Shown piece by piece: positions 7,610 to 14,630 of a stretch of 28,827 bases of DNA. The first letter of the stretch is position 1; every line of letters starts with the position of its first letter. Where the stretch lies: contig CAZDBA010000053.1 in assembly GCA_964503615.1 (NCBI GenBank), positions 1 through 28,827 on the forward strand, read 5' to 3'. A program made the position numbers and the translations under genes. Source of the stretch: CAZDBA01 sp964503615. Its GTDB lineage: Bacteria; Planctomycetota; Planctomycetia; Pirellulales; Pirellulaceae. The notes under the pieces were generated by a model. It searched no databases and was not told where the DNA came from. It saw only the letters and a program-made list of their open reading frames with translations.

Positions 7610-8938
7610 ATGACATCTTTTCTATCCAAATCGTTTATTGGGCTGTTTGTTGGGTTCTTAATTTGCCAAGCGACACAGTTTGGCCTGGCTCAGGACCCGT
7701 TAACCGATCGGGAGAAAGCGGTTGTTTGTTATGAACTTCACGTTGATTCGTTACTGGAATCTGAATTAGTCGCAGCATTGGGACAGAATGCAGTTGACTT
7801 AATGATGTCTAATTTCACTCTGGAAACAATAGATGCGAAAGATCTAACACGAGTTTTTGGATTGATTGCTGCTCCTGAAAGTTTAGATGCTGCGATCAAA
7901 AATATAGAGGATGAAAACAGAGCTCCTTCTTTCGATTTTGTGATTCGATACGAATTGAAAACTGTGGAAGCGACTTCGGCAATGATAGAGTGGCTTGAGT
8001 TGGATACGGAGAATCCAGTCGAATGGGGTGGTCGAAGTTATTACCCGAATAAAAACAAACCGGAGACCGCTGGTGTTTTTGGTGCGATGGAAAACGATAC
8101 GACCATCATTTATGGAACACGTGCTTTTATATCTGAGAAGTTCCCATCTCTGTTTTGTGAAGAGCTGCAAGATGTTTGGGCACAACAACCCAAAGACTCA
8201 CCGTTGCGAGTTTCCATTGCTGGTCAGACACGCGCCGACTTTATTGAACAAGCGGTAGGACGTGCGTTAGAAATAGGTCCTGAATTCGCATCCACGATTC
8301 AATTAGTCAACAATGTTGAGAATCTTAATTTGACGTTAAGTCCCAATGCCAAGGAAATGTTTGAGGTGCGAATAAAGGGAAAAGACGATGCCAAAGCGGT
8401 GGAACTGCGCGACGGTCTAAATGGATTGCTTGGAATCGCCAAACTTTCGACCGGCGGAATGTTTCAAGAGCTCAAGGAATATCCCGATCTCTCCAAAACG
8501 ATGCGAGCAATGCTCCAGGACCTGAGAGCTGTTGGCGAAGGAACTGCGGTGGATATCATCGTTCGTAAACCGGAGTCGTTTGCTGCGGCGTTGGGTGAAT
8601 TGAAAGAGAAGCAAAAGGCCGATGCTATGCAGGCTCAAATGGATGCTGGGAGTTCTCAAGTGAATACTCTCAAAAACGTTTGCAAAATGTACAAATTGAA
8701 CACGGGAAAGTTCCCTGCAAACTTGAATGATCTCGTGGTAAAGCCTGATAGTTTAGAACAACAAGCTTGGAGAGGCCCGTACTTGCGTCCAAATATGGTT
8801 TCTTTTGTTGACGGTAATCTCCTGGACCCTTGGAATAACCCATTTCGTTATTCGGCTGATGAGATAAATTTGACCCTCACGATCATTTCCAATGGACCAG
8901 ATGGCCTGCCAGACACGGCCGATGATATTGGGAAGTAG
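7610..8938 (+). CDS. Secreted protein with C-terminal type II secretion G-like domain
   Basis: This 442-aa exported protein has a signal peptide at residues 1-28 (cut near FGLAQ). AGGA lies 7 nt before the ATG. Residues 29 to about 340 are a mixed alpha/beta region that I do not recognise. From about residue 342 the protein resembles the globular C-terminal domain of GspG-type major pseudopilins: LKNVCKMYKLNTGKFPANLN, then WRGPYLRPN, LDPWNNPFRYS and finally SNGPDGLPDTADDIG. In pseudopilins this domain follows a methylated hydrophobic helix, which is missing here. It is therefore not a pilin; it may bind calcium or pack against secretion components. The gene appears to have its own transcript. 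Base composition is more AT-rich than in its neighbours. Confidence 0.82.
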   Translation: MTSFLSKSFIGLFVGFLICQATQFGLAQDPLTDREKAVVCYELHVDSLLESELVAALGQNAVDLMMSNFTLETIDAKDLTRVFGLIAAPESLDAAIKNIEDENRAPSFDFVIRYELKTVEATSAMIEWLELDTENPVEWGGRSYYPNKNKPETAGVFGAMENDTTIIYGTRAFISEKFPSLFCEELQDVWAQQPKDSPLRVSIAGQTRADFIEQAVGRALEIGPEFASTIQLVNNVENLNLTLSPNAKEMFEVRIKGKDDAKAVELRDGLNGLLGIAKLSTGGMFQELKEYPDLSKTMRAMLQDLRAVGEGTAVDIIVRKPESFAAALGELKEKQKADAMQAQMDAGSSQVNTLKNVCKMYKLNTGKFPANLNDLVVKPDSLEQQAWRGPYLRPNMVSFVDGNLLDPWNNPFRYSADEINLTLTIISNGPDGLPDTADDIGK

Positions 8939-8982
8939 TCCGTACCCTAATTTAGTAGTTCTCTTAAATCGCAAAGCCTCTA

Positions 8983-9012
8983 ACGCGATCAAAGGTTACG
9001 CGATCAAAGGTT
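8983..9012 (+). repeat. Two tandem copies of a 15-bp unit
   Basis: ACGCGATCAAAGGTT occurs twice with no gap (8983-8997 and 8998-9012), immediately before the start of the DUF3500 gene. Each copy contains AAAGG, so the duplication doubles the putative ribosome binding site. The second AAAGG is the one at working distance from the start. Confidence 0.85.
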
Positions 9013-9016
9013 GATG

Positions 9017-10084
9017 ATGAAACGTTTCTTGCTTTTTACAGCAGTAGTTTGTTCTGGTTTATTGGTTGGTCGTTCGGCAAGCTCGCAAGATCGATCATTG
9101 TTTGTCTCCGATGCGAGTTTCGTTGTGGGGACTTATGAACCAGCCGAGTCTGATTACTTGCCCGCGACGATGGTGGCCAAGGCGAATGCGCTGCTTGAGT
9201 CGCTGGACGAACATGCTCGAGGCAAAATCTCTTTTGCGATCAACAGTAGGGAACGTCGCGAGTGGACTAACTTACCTGCCAAACCGAACGCAGGTGGTGT
9301 GCGGTTAGGCGATATGGACGAGGGGCAAATCAAAGCCGCTTTGGACTTGATGGCCTCTCTGCTCAGCCAACACGGTTATCAAAAAATGACCGATATTATG
9401 ATTGCCGATGATCAATTGTTGAGAAACGGAAAAGCTCGTTCTGGATTTGGCACCGAGAATTTTTCGCTTGTGATTTTTGGAACGCCTTCGGAAGAAGACC
9501 CTTGGGCGGTCCAAATGGATGGGCATCATGTCGGTTTGAATATTTCTGTCACAGGCCGGCAGTTGACGATCTCGCCTAGCTTTATCGGAACTCAACCCGC
9601 CGATTTCGAGTTGGGTGATAAAACAGTTCGGCCGTTAACAGGCGAAGTCGATGATGCGTTTGCACTGGTTAACTTGTTAGACGAGGCGCAACGCAAGGCA
9701 GCAGTGCTTGGGAATAAAAGAGGCCAATTGGCCACAGGGCCCGGACGGGATAATCGTGTGCCTGAAGCGGAAGGCGTCGATTGTTCGACTTTCAATGAGG
9801 CTCAACGTGAAAAACTGATCGAGTTGATTTCGCAGTGGGTGTCCGATCTTCCTCCTGCCCATGCAGAAAAGCGAATGGCCGAGTTGACTGCCGAGATCGA
9901 CAAGATGAAATTCTCCTGGAACGGAGCAGTTGAAGTCGGAAGTGATATCTCGTATCGCCTGCAAGGGCCGACGTTGATCATCGAGTACGCTTGCCAATCG
10001 CTGGGCGGCGTCCCGCAACAACATCTTCACACGATGTATCGCAACCCAAAAAATGAATACGGTTTGCAAATCGAATCGCGATAA
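9017..10084 (+). CDS. Secreted DUF3500 family protein
   Basis: This 355-aa protein has a signal peptide at about residues 1-23 (MKRFLLFTAVVCSGLLVG to SASSQ). Three starts are stacked (TTG 9011, ATG 9014, ATG 9017). AAAGG at 9006-9010 is 6 nt from 9017, which I chose; 9014 is also possible. The middle carries the features of DUF3500: a W-x-N-x-P segment (EWTNLPAKP), then IFGTPSEEDPWAVQMDGHHV with the conserved GHH followed by GLNISV, then a phenylalanine-rich IGTQPADFE. The family is frequent in planctomycetes and other environmental bacteria and has no established function; the conserved His residues hint at metal binding. It may be co-transcribed with the preceding secreted gene (78-nt gap). 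Confidence 0.87.
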   Translation: MKRFLLFTAVVCSGLLVGRSASSQDRSLFVSDASFVVGTYEPAESDYLPATMVAKANALLESLDEHARGKISFAINSRERREWTNLPAKPNAGGVRLGDMDEGQIKAALDLMASLLSQHGYQKMTDIMIADDQLLRNGKARSGFGTENFSLVIFGTPSEEDPWAVQMDGHHVGLNISVTGRQLTISPSFIGTQPADFELGDKTVRPLTGEVDDAFALVNLLDEAQRKAAVLGNKRGQLATGPGRDNRVPEAEGVDCSTFNEAQREKLIELISQWVSDLPPAHAEKRMAELTAEIDKMKFSWNGAVEVGSDISYRLQGPTLIIEYACQSLGGVPQQHLHTMYRNPKNEYGLQIESR

Positions 10085-10110
10085 TTTTCGAGGGCGTTTT
10101 CCCAACATCG

Positions 10111-10135
10111 TAGTGGGGTTCGCTAGAGTTCCTTT
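10111..10135 (+). repeat. Intergenic repeat copy 2
   Basis: TAGTGGGGTTCGCTAGAGTT and the next five bases match the element at 7509-7533 in 21 of 25 positions. It lies 26 nt after the DUF3500 stop, at a similar distance class and on the same strand relative to the preceding gene, which suggests a dispersed 3' element. Confidence 0.5.
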
Positions 10136-10142
10136 CGTAGCT

Positions 10143-10158
10143 CGCCTCCCCCGAGGCG
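10143..10158. terminator. Hairpin between convergent genes
   Basis: CGCCTC, a 4-nt CCCC loop and GAGGCG form a perfect GC-rich 6-bp stem in the 103-bp gap between the convergent DUF3500 and sulfotransferase genes. No T-run flanks it on either side. It may end or stabilise transcripts from both directions. Confidence 0.35.
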
Positions 10159-10187
10159 TAAATCTCGGAGAGGGCCGCTACTTTGGG

Positions 10188-10946
10188 CTACTTTGAGTAG
10201 CCTGCGGCTTTCAGAAATGGGGCCAAGCGGCGGTTTAACTCCCGAATCGTTTCTGGTTTGAGCACTCGTTTGTGTTCGCCTGGGGCGACGTTTCGCTTGT
10301 GGTTGTTCTTGGGATCGGGACGGAATTCGTTTCTGTATTTAACACTGTATAGCTTTAATAAAAACGATTCGCGCAGCGGGCTGAACTCAAACGGCTCGAT
10401 CACTTTCGCCAGCCAACTTCGGAAATCGGTAACCATTTCTTCGTAGGTGACTAGCCTGACATTGGCCGCTTGCAAGTTTCGCGGAAGCGGTTTGAGTCGT
10501 CGACAAAGTCGATGGGTCGCGCCTTCTTCGTCCAACAGGTATTCGTCGATCGTCTGATTTTGAATCTGCTGCCTTGTTTCTTTGGCTTTGTCGGTGAAGT
10601 CTTTATCGGTGTGATTCCAGCCGAACGAGTAATACTCTGAGACAAGGATATCTCGTGGGTCGCGGATTTGAAAAATTCGTTTGGTGCCAACCGATGAGTC
10701 AAGCTCAGGTGTGTCGAAGCGAAAGTTCCTGACCGGACCAAAGCAGAAATTGTGATTGATGTTCGGTCGGACGAGATGGTCAGTGGGATCGGTATGGTTG
10801 GCGGAGTAGTATGGAAGCTGTTTCGCGCGAGAGAGACGAAAGAAAACCTGATACAAGAACATCGAAGCGCACTTGTGCAATGAATGAAAGATCACAGCTT
10901 GCGGATTGTCGCAGGGGCGAGCGAGTCTTTTGTTCCAAAAAGCCAA
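10188..10946 (-). CDS. Sulfotransferase domain protein
   Basis: This 252-aa PAPS-dependent sulfotransferase would transfer sulfate from PAPS to a carbohydrate or other hydroxyl. The 5'-phosphosulfate loop is seen as IFHSLHKCASMFL (residues 19-31), in the place of the usual P-K-S/C-G-T-T. The 3'-phosphate site is RDPRDILVSEYYSFGW (95-110). Near the C-terminus, KRNVAPGEHKRVL fills the place of the family's R-K-G-x-x-G motif. It has no signal peptide and acts in the cytoplasm. The start is a TTG: no in-frame ATG exists between the upstream TAA and residue 29. It lies 58 nt downstream of the peptidase gene on the same strand and could be co-transcribed. The acceptor is unknown. Confidence 0.85.
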   Translation of the reverse strand: MAFWNKRLARPCDNPQAVIFHSLHKCASMFLYQVFFRLSRAKQLPYYSANHTDPTDHLVRPNINHNFCFGPVRNFRFDTPELDSSVGTKRIFQIRDPRDILVSEYYSFGWNHTDKDFTDKAKETRQQIQNQTIDEYLLDEEGATHRLCRRLKPLPRNLQAANVRLVTYEEMVTDFRSWLAKVIEPFEFSPLRESFLLKLYSVKYRNEFRPDPKNNHKRNVAPGEHKRVLKPETIRELNRRLAPFLKAAGYSK

Positions 10947-11004
10947 CTTGGTTTTCTCTGGGGTGATTTAGGAAGTTGTTGGGGTAGCGAAGATGCTTGA
11001 GATT

Positions 11005-14000
11005 TTACCGACGTCCCGGTGTGATCTTGAACTCGAGTTCTTCGTCGCCTCTTTGGACTTTGATCGTGGTTTCTTTACCGATTTTTAGAGCCTCGATCGC
11101 GTAGGTGTAGTCGTAGATGTTTTCGATCTTGCGACCCGCCAACTCGACAATCACGTCACCACCTATCAATCCGGCTTCAGCGGCAGGCGCTCCTGCGGTC
11201 GCTCCGCTGATTTTGACACCCACAACGTCACCTCCGTAGTCGGGAACGGTTCCCAGATAGGCCCGCAAGTTCGCGCGGGTTCGGTTTTCTTCCACAGCGG
11301 AACCGGGTATGAACTCGGGCGGGGAGTCGGCTGTGGCCAACGAACGAGTGATCAATCCCATTAGCTTGGCGATCCGAGCCGCATCGTCATAGTTCAATTT
11401 GTCGGGTGTGTCTCGCGGAGTGTGGTAATCGGTGTGAGAACCGGTAAAGGCCGAGAGGATTGGCACGCCAGCCTGGAAAAACGAAGTCGCGTCGGTAGGA
11501 AGGTTGGTGTCATCACTCAGCTTTAGCTTGAGCCCGACCGCAACGTTTTTCTCGACCGCTTTTTTCCAATAGCCCGATGAGCTCATCCCTTGAATGATCA
11601 ATTGCTCTTCGTACCGTCCGACCATGTCCATGTTGAGGCAAGCCGATATTTGCGGATAGATTGTTTGCGGTCCAAACAGATCTAAACCTGCGTGCGGGTC
11701 GTTGGCGTCGGCGGGTTGAGGAGCGTCGGTTGGTTCAGCCGGTTTCTCCTGAGCCTTGATTTGATCCTTCATTAACTTTACGAAATGTGACGATCCGTGC
11801 AGACCAAGTTCTTCACCGCTCCAGCCTGCGAAGATCACGTCTCGTTTCAGGTCAAGCTTTCCCTTCTTGCGAAGGTTACTCAGGTACTGCGCGATCTCCA
11901 ACATCGCAGCGACCCCCGAAGCGTTATCGTCTGCTCCATAGTGAATCAAAGTGGTTTCATCGTCTCGGGCCAGCGAGCTGCTGTTGCGACCGGCGCCCAG
12001 ATGGTCGATGTGAGCGCCGACCAAGATCGCTTGTTCGCTGGGCGTGTCACCGACTTGTAAACGTCCCACTACGTTGCGTCCTTTACCGGTAACTTTTTCG
12101 ACGGTAATTGAACTGGTCAATCGTGCCTTGAGCGGAAATCCCATCGTTTGTTTTCCGGTATCCAATTCGTCTTGCAGAGCCCCAAGATCTTTTCCCACAT
12201 CGGCCAGGATTTTTGCGGCGACTTCGTTGGTGATACTGATCGCACCAACGCTGGAACTGTTACGAGACGATTCACGCGAGAGCGGAATCAGCGGCTCTTT
12301 GGCAAACGAGTTGGGGCCGTTGACAAAGATGATCCCCAAAGCGCCTTTGTCTCGCGCCTCCATCGCTTTCTTTCGTACGCTACTGTGAAACTGCATGTGT
12401 TGTCGCAGCTCGTCACTGATATCTTCAGGCATGTAACGAAGACAGATCACCCATTTGTCTTCGACGTCGAGATGGACGTAAGAGTCGTATTCTTCGATCC
12501 CTTGTTCCTTATCGCCAGGTGCAACGATTCCGTATCCAGCGAATACGACACTTGCATTGGTAGTTTCGCCGTTTTGAGTGAAAGTCAACGGTCGCCAATC
12601 TTCGTCGAGTTTTAGATCCTGTCCGCCGAGCTTTAATGAGTTGTTGTCACCTAGTTTGGCACCGGCTGGGAATTCAAATTCCTGATACCAGGTTCCGTTC
12701 TCGCCGGCCGGTTTGAGTCCCAAGTAATCCAAGTAAGCCGCGACATAGGCGGTCGCTTTGCGCTCTCCGCGAGAACCAGTCATTCGTCCGTTGAGTTCTG
12801 GCAGGCATAAAAAATTGACATGTTTCATAACGTCCAGTGGCTGAAAACCGGCTGACGTTCGTTCCGCATTGGCCAAAGCGGTATCCCTCGCGGTCGCTTC
12901 TTCGGGCGATTGCTGATCGATTCCAAGAGCCAGAAGTGCGTTCTCGTGATTCCACTCCGCTTCGTAAATTTGTCCCTTCTTGCCGTCTTCGTGATGGCGA
13001 GTGGACGACCAAGTCAGTCGCTCTCCATCGGGTGTCCAACTTGCCAGCCCGTCAAAGCCATCGGTGTCGGTCACGCGAACGGGATTACTTTTTCCTTCCG
13101 CGTCGATTAAGTACAGCTCGAAATTCGAAAACCCGTGTAGGTTCGTGTTAAAGATCAAGTACTTTCCGCTGGGGTGATAAAACGGTGCCCAGGACATTTT
13201 GCCCATTCGCGTCAGTTGTTTTTCGTCACTTCCATCGATGTTCATGGTCATGATTTCAGCGGTCGCACCGTCTTTGGAGAATCGTCGCCAACAGATTCGC
13301 TTGCCATCGGGTGAAAAGAAAGGTCCGCCATCGTAACCGGGCGAAGTCGTCAATTGGCGAACGTTGGTTCCGTCGGCGTTCATGATATAGATTTCCATCA
13401 TGAACGACTTGTCTTTTTCAAACAGTCGTGCATCTTCCTCGCTCATCGGTTGCGAATAAGCGTTCCGGTTTGATGCGAATGCGATCAGGCTACCATCGGG
13501 CGAATAGGATCCCTCGGCGTCGTACCCTTTGACATCGGTCAGGCGGGTGTAGCTTTTATCCGTGCGATCGAAACGATAGATCTCGTATTCGGGATCGTAG
13601 TCCCACGAGTAGCGAGGAGCCTTGCCTTGCTCTCGTTTTTTCAGCATTTCCATTTGCTGTTGGCGTGAGGTGGGGTCGTGGTGTGTTGAAGAGAACATAA
13701 CGAGGTTGAAGTCGCTGGGGTGAACCCAGGCGCATGTCGATTTACCGTGTCCGGGAGAAACTGTTTCAAGGTCGGCCGTTTCCATGTCCAACAAGTAGAT
13801 TTGGTAAAACGGGTTTTCTGCCAATCGTTCACTTTGAAAGACCATCAGGGTTCCGTCGGTGTTGTAGTACCCTTCGCCGGCTCGTCGTCCGTCGTGAGTC
13901 ATTTGCCGCGCGTCGGTCAGGTAACGGCTTTCGATTTTTCCCTCTGGCTCCTCGGTCGTGGCTTTCTTTTGCGGTGCCAGTGCAAACGTCGCCGTGCTGG

Positions 14001-14103
14001 GCAAAACGAGAAAGCTCAGCAAGGCCGCCAGAAACAGGGCAAAAACCAAGTAAGTGTGTCTGCCGTACGAGCGAGTTGTTTGCTTAGGTAGATTTACTGA
14101 CAT
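11005..14103 (-). CDS. PD40 propeller / PA / M28 zinc peptidase / PDZ protein
   Basis: This 1032-aa exported, probably membrane-anchored aminopeptidase-like protein has a hydrophobic segment at residues 18-43. It is followed by a beta-propeller of TolB/PD40 repeats (for example SYSPDGSLIAFASNRN at 199-214, FFSPDGKRICW at 262-272, SWTPDGERLTWSS at 355-367). The M28 domain runs from about 425 to 925, with a PA insert near 515-660. Zinc-site residues fit M28: H698 (GAHIDH), D725/D726 (GADDNASG), catalytic E764 and E765 (GWSGEELG), D826 (NMDMVGR) and H890 or H894 (SHTDYHTPRDT). A proline-rich stretch lies at 787-806. The C-terminal 75 residues are a PDZ domain (AEAGLIGGDVIVELAGRKIE). M28 enzymes cleave N-terminal residues of peptides; here probably in the periplasm. 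Confidence 0.94.
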   Translation of the reverse strand: MSVNLPKQTTRSYGRHTYLVFALFLAALLSFLVLPSTATFALAPQKKATTEEPEGKIESRYLTDARQMTHDGRRAGEGYYNTDGTLMVFQSERLAENPFYQIYLLDMETADLETVSPGHGKSTCAWVHPSDFNLVMFSSTHHDPTSRQQQMEMLKKREQGKAPRYSWDYDPEYEIYRFDRTDKSYTRLTDVKGYDAEGSYSPDGSLIAFASNRNAYSQPMSEEDARLFEKDKSFMMEIYIMNADGTNVRQLTTSPGYDGGPFFSPDGKRICWRRFSKDGATAEIMTMNIDGSDEKQLTRMGKMSWAPFYHPSGKYLIFNTNLHGFSNFELYLIDAEGKSNPVRVTDTDGFDGLASWTPDGERLTWSSTRHHEDGKKGQIYEAEWNHENALLALGIDQQSPEEATARDTALANAERTSAGFQPLDVMKHVNFLCLPELNGRMTGSRGERKATAYVAAYLDYLGLKPAGENGTWYQEFEFPAGAKLGDNNSLKLGGQDLKLDEDWRPLTFTQNGETTNASVVFAGYGIVAPGDKEQGIEEYDSYVHLDVEDKWVICLRYMPEDISDELRQHMQFHSSVRKKAMEARDKGALGIIFVNGPNSFAKEPLIPLSRESSRNSSSVGAISITNEVAAKILADVGKDLGALQDELDTGKQTMGFPLKARLTSSITVEKVTGKGRNVVGRLQVGDTPSEQAILVGAHIDHLGAGRNSSSLARDDETTLIHYGADDNASGVAAMLEIAQYLSNLRKKGKLDLKRDVIFAGWSGEELGLHGSSHFVKLMKDQIKAQEKPAEPTDAPQPADANDPHAGLDLFGPQTIYPQISACLNMDMVGRYEEQLIIQGMSSSGYWKKAVEKNVAVGLKLKLSDDTNLPTDATSFFQAGVPILSAFTGSHTDYHTPRDTPDKLNYDDAARIAKLMGLITRSLATADSPPEFIPGSAVEENRTRANLRAYLGTVPDYGGDVVGVKISGATAGAPAAEAGLIGGDVIVELAGRKIENIYDYTYAIEALKIGKETTIKVQRGDEELEFKITPGRR

Positions 14104-14438
14104 GACGATACAGGGTTTCCAAAATCGAATAATTGGCGACTTGCTTGACTTGCTACGAGTTCACACGGAACGGTTGGTCCCTGTAGTTTCTCGAAAATCG
14201 AGCTCGGTTCCTACCCAGATTCGATGTTTATATTGGCTGTTTTTATTGCCAGAAGCCAATTCTGATGGGAAGCCTGAGATTCGATGACTTTTAGAGTGCC
14301 ATGTGGTTAAGGTTCAAGACCGTTGTGGCGAGCCCATCGCTTCTTCCGTCCACTGCGTGGTTTTTGAAAAGATCGTTTTTTTGGTCCTAGGGCTATCGCC
14401 TAATAGCACTTACTTTGTGATGCGCACACTTCTGAAAT

Positions 14439-14502
14439 GGTAACCCGCAGGCGTAAGCAAGGACGAAGGCAAGCCGGTTCCTCGCTAACGCGTCGGGTTG
14501 CC
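14439..14502. repeat. Long imperfect palindrome, likely dispersed repeat
   Basis: The arms are 14439-14463 (GGTAACCCGCAGGCGTAAGC and on to AAGGA) and 14478-14502 (TTCCTCGCTAACGCGTCGGG, then TTGCC), around a loop of about 14 nt. The shared core is AACCCG..GCGT.AGC.AGGA on opposite strands. From memory of planctomycete genomes, CGTCGGGTT-containing palindromes recur between genes. That is recalled knowledge, not checked here. Confidence 0.6.
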
Positions 14503-14540
14503 AATTGCGGTTTCCTTATGACGTAAAGAAAGTGCTGCAC

Positions 14541-14565
14541 GGCAGCGCCATTGATGGCAACTGCC
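14541..14565 (-). terminator. Nested hairpin after the selenoprotein gene
   Basis: GGCAG and CTGCC enclose GCCA and TGGC around a TTGA loop, giving about nine base pairs with a small 1x2 internal loop, 66-90 nt past the stop of the TlpA-like gene. The minus-strand sequence after it has only scattered T, so intrinsic termination is uncertain. Confidence 0.35.
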
Positions 14566-14630
14566 GGGAGCAGTAAGGAATTTCTGAGATACGCAATATG
14601 CAATATGCGAATCGCGTTGTCTCAATCTTC

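Larger units (their letters stand above)
14104..14630. other. 527-bp gap with palindromic repeats
   Basis: No convincing gene lies between the peptidase start and the TlpA-like gene's stop. The half next to the peptidase (14104-14330) should hold its promoter, but no clear -35/-10 pair was seen. The other half holds a long imperfect palindrome (14439-14502), a nested hairpin (14541-14565) and two 7-bp direct repeats GCAATAT near 14597-14610. A 67-codon open frame across 14400-14603 is composed mostly of these repeats and is judged spurious. Confidence 0.7.

Noticed and set aside
14400..14603. 67-codon minus-strand open frame
   Set aside because: It consists largely of the palindromic repeats in the gap and has a peptide pattern of the kind such repeats create by chance (ATRRVSEEPA).
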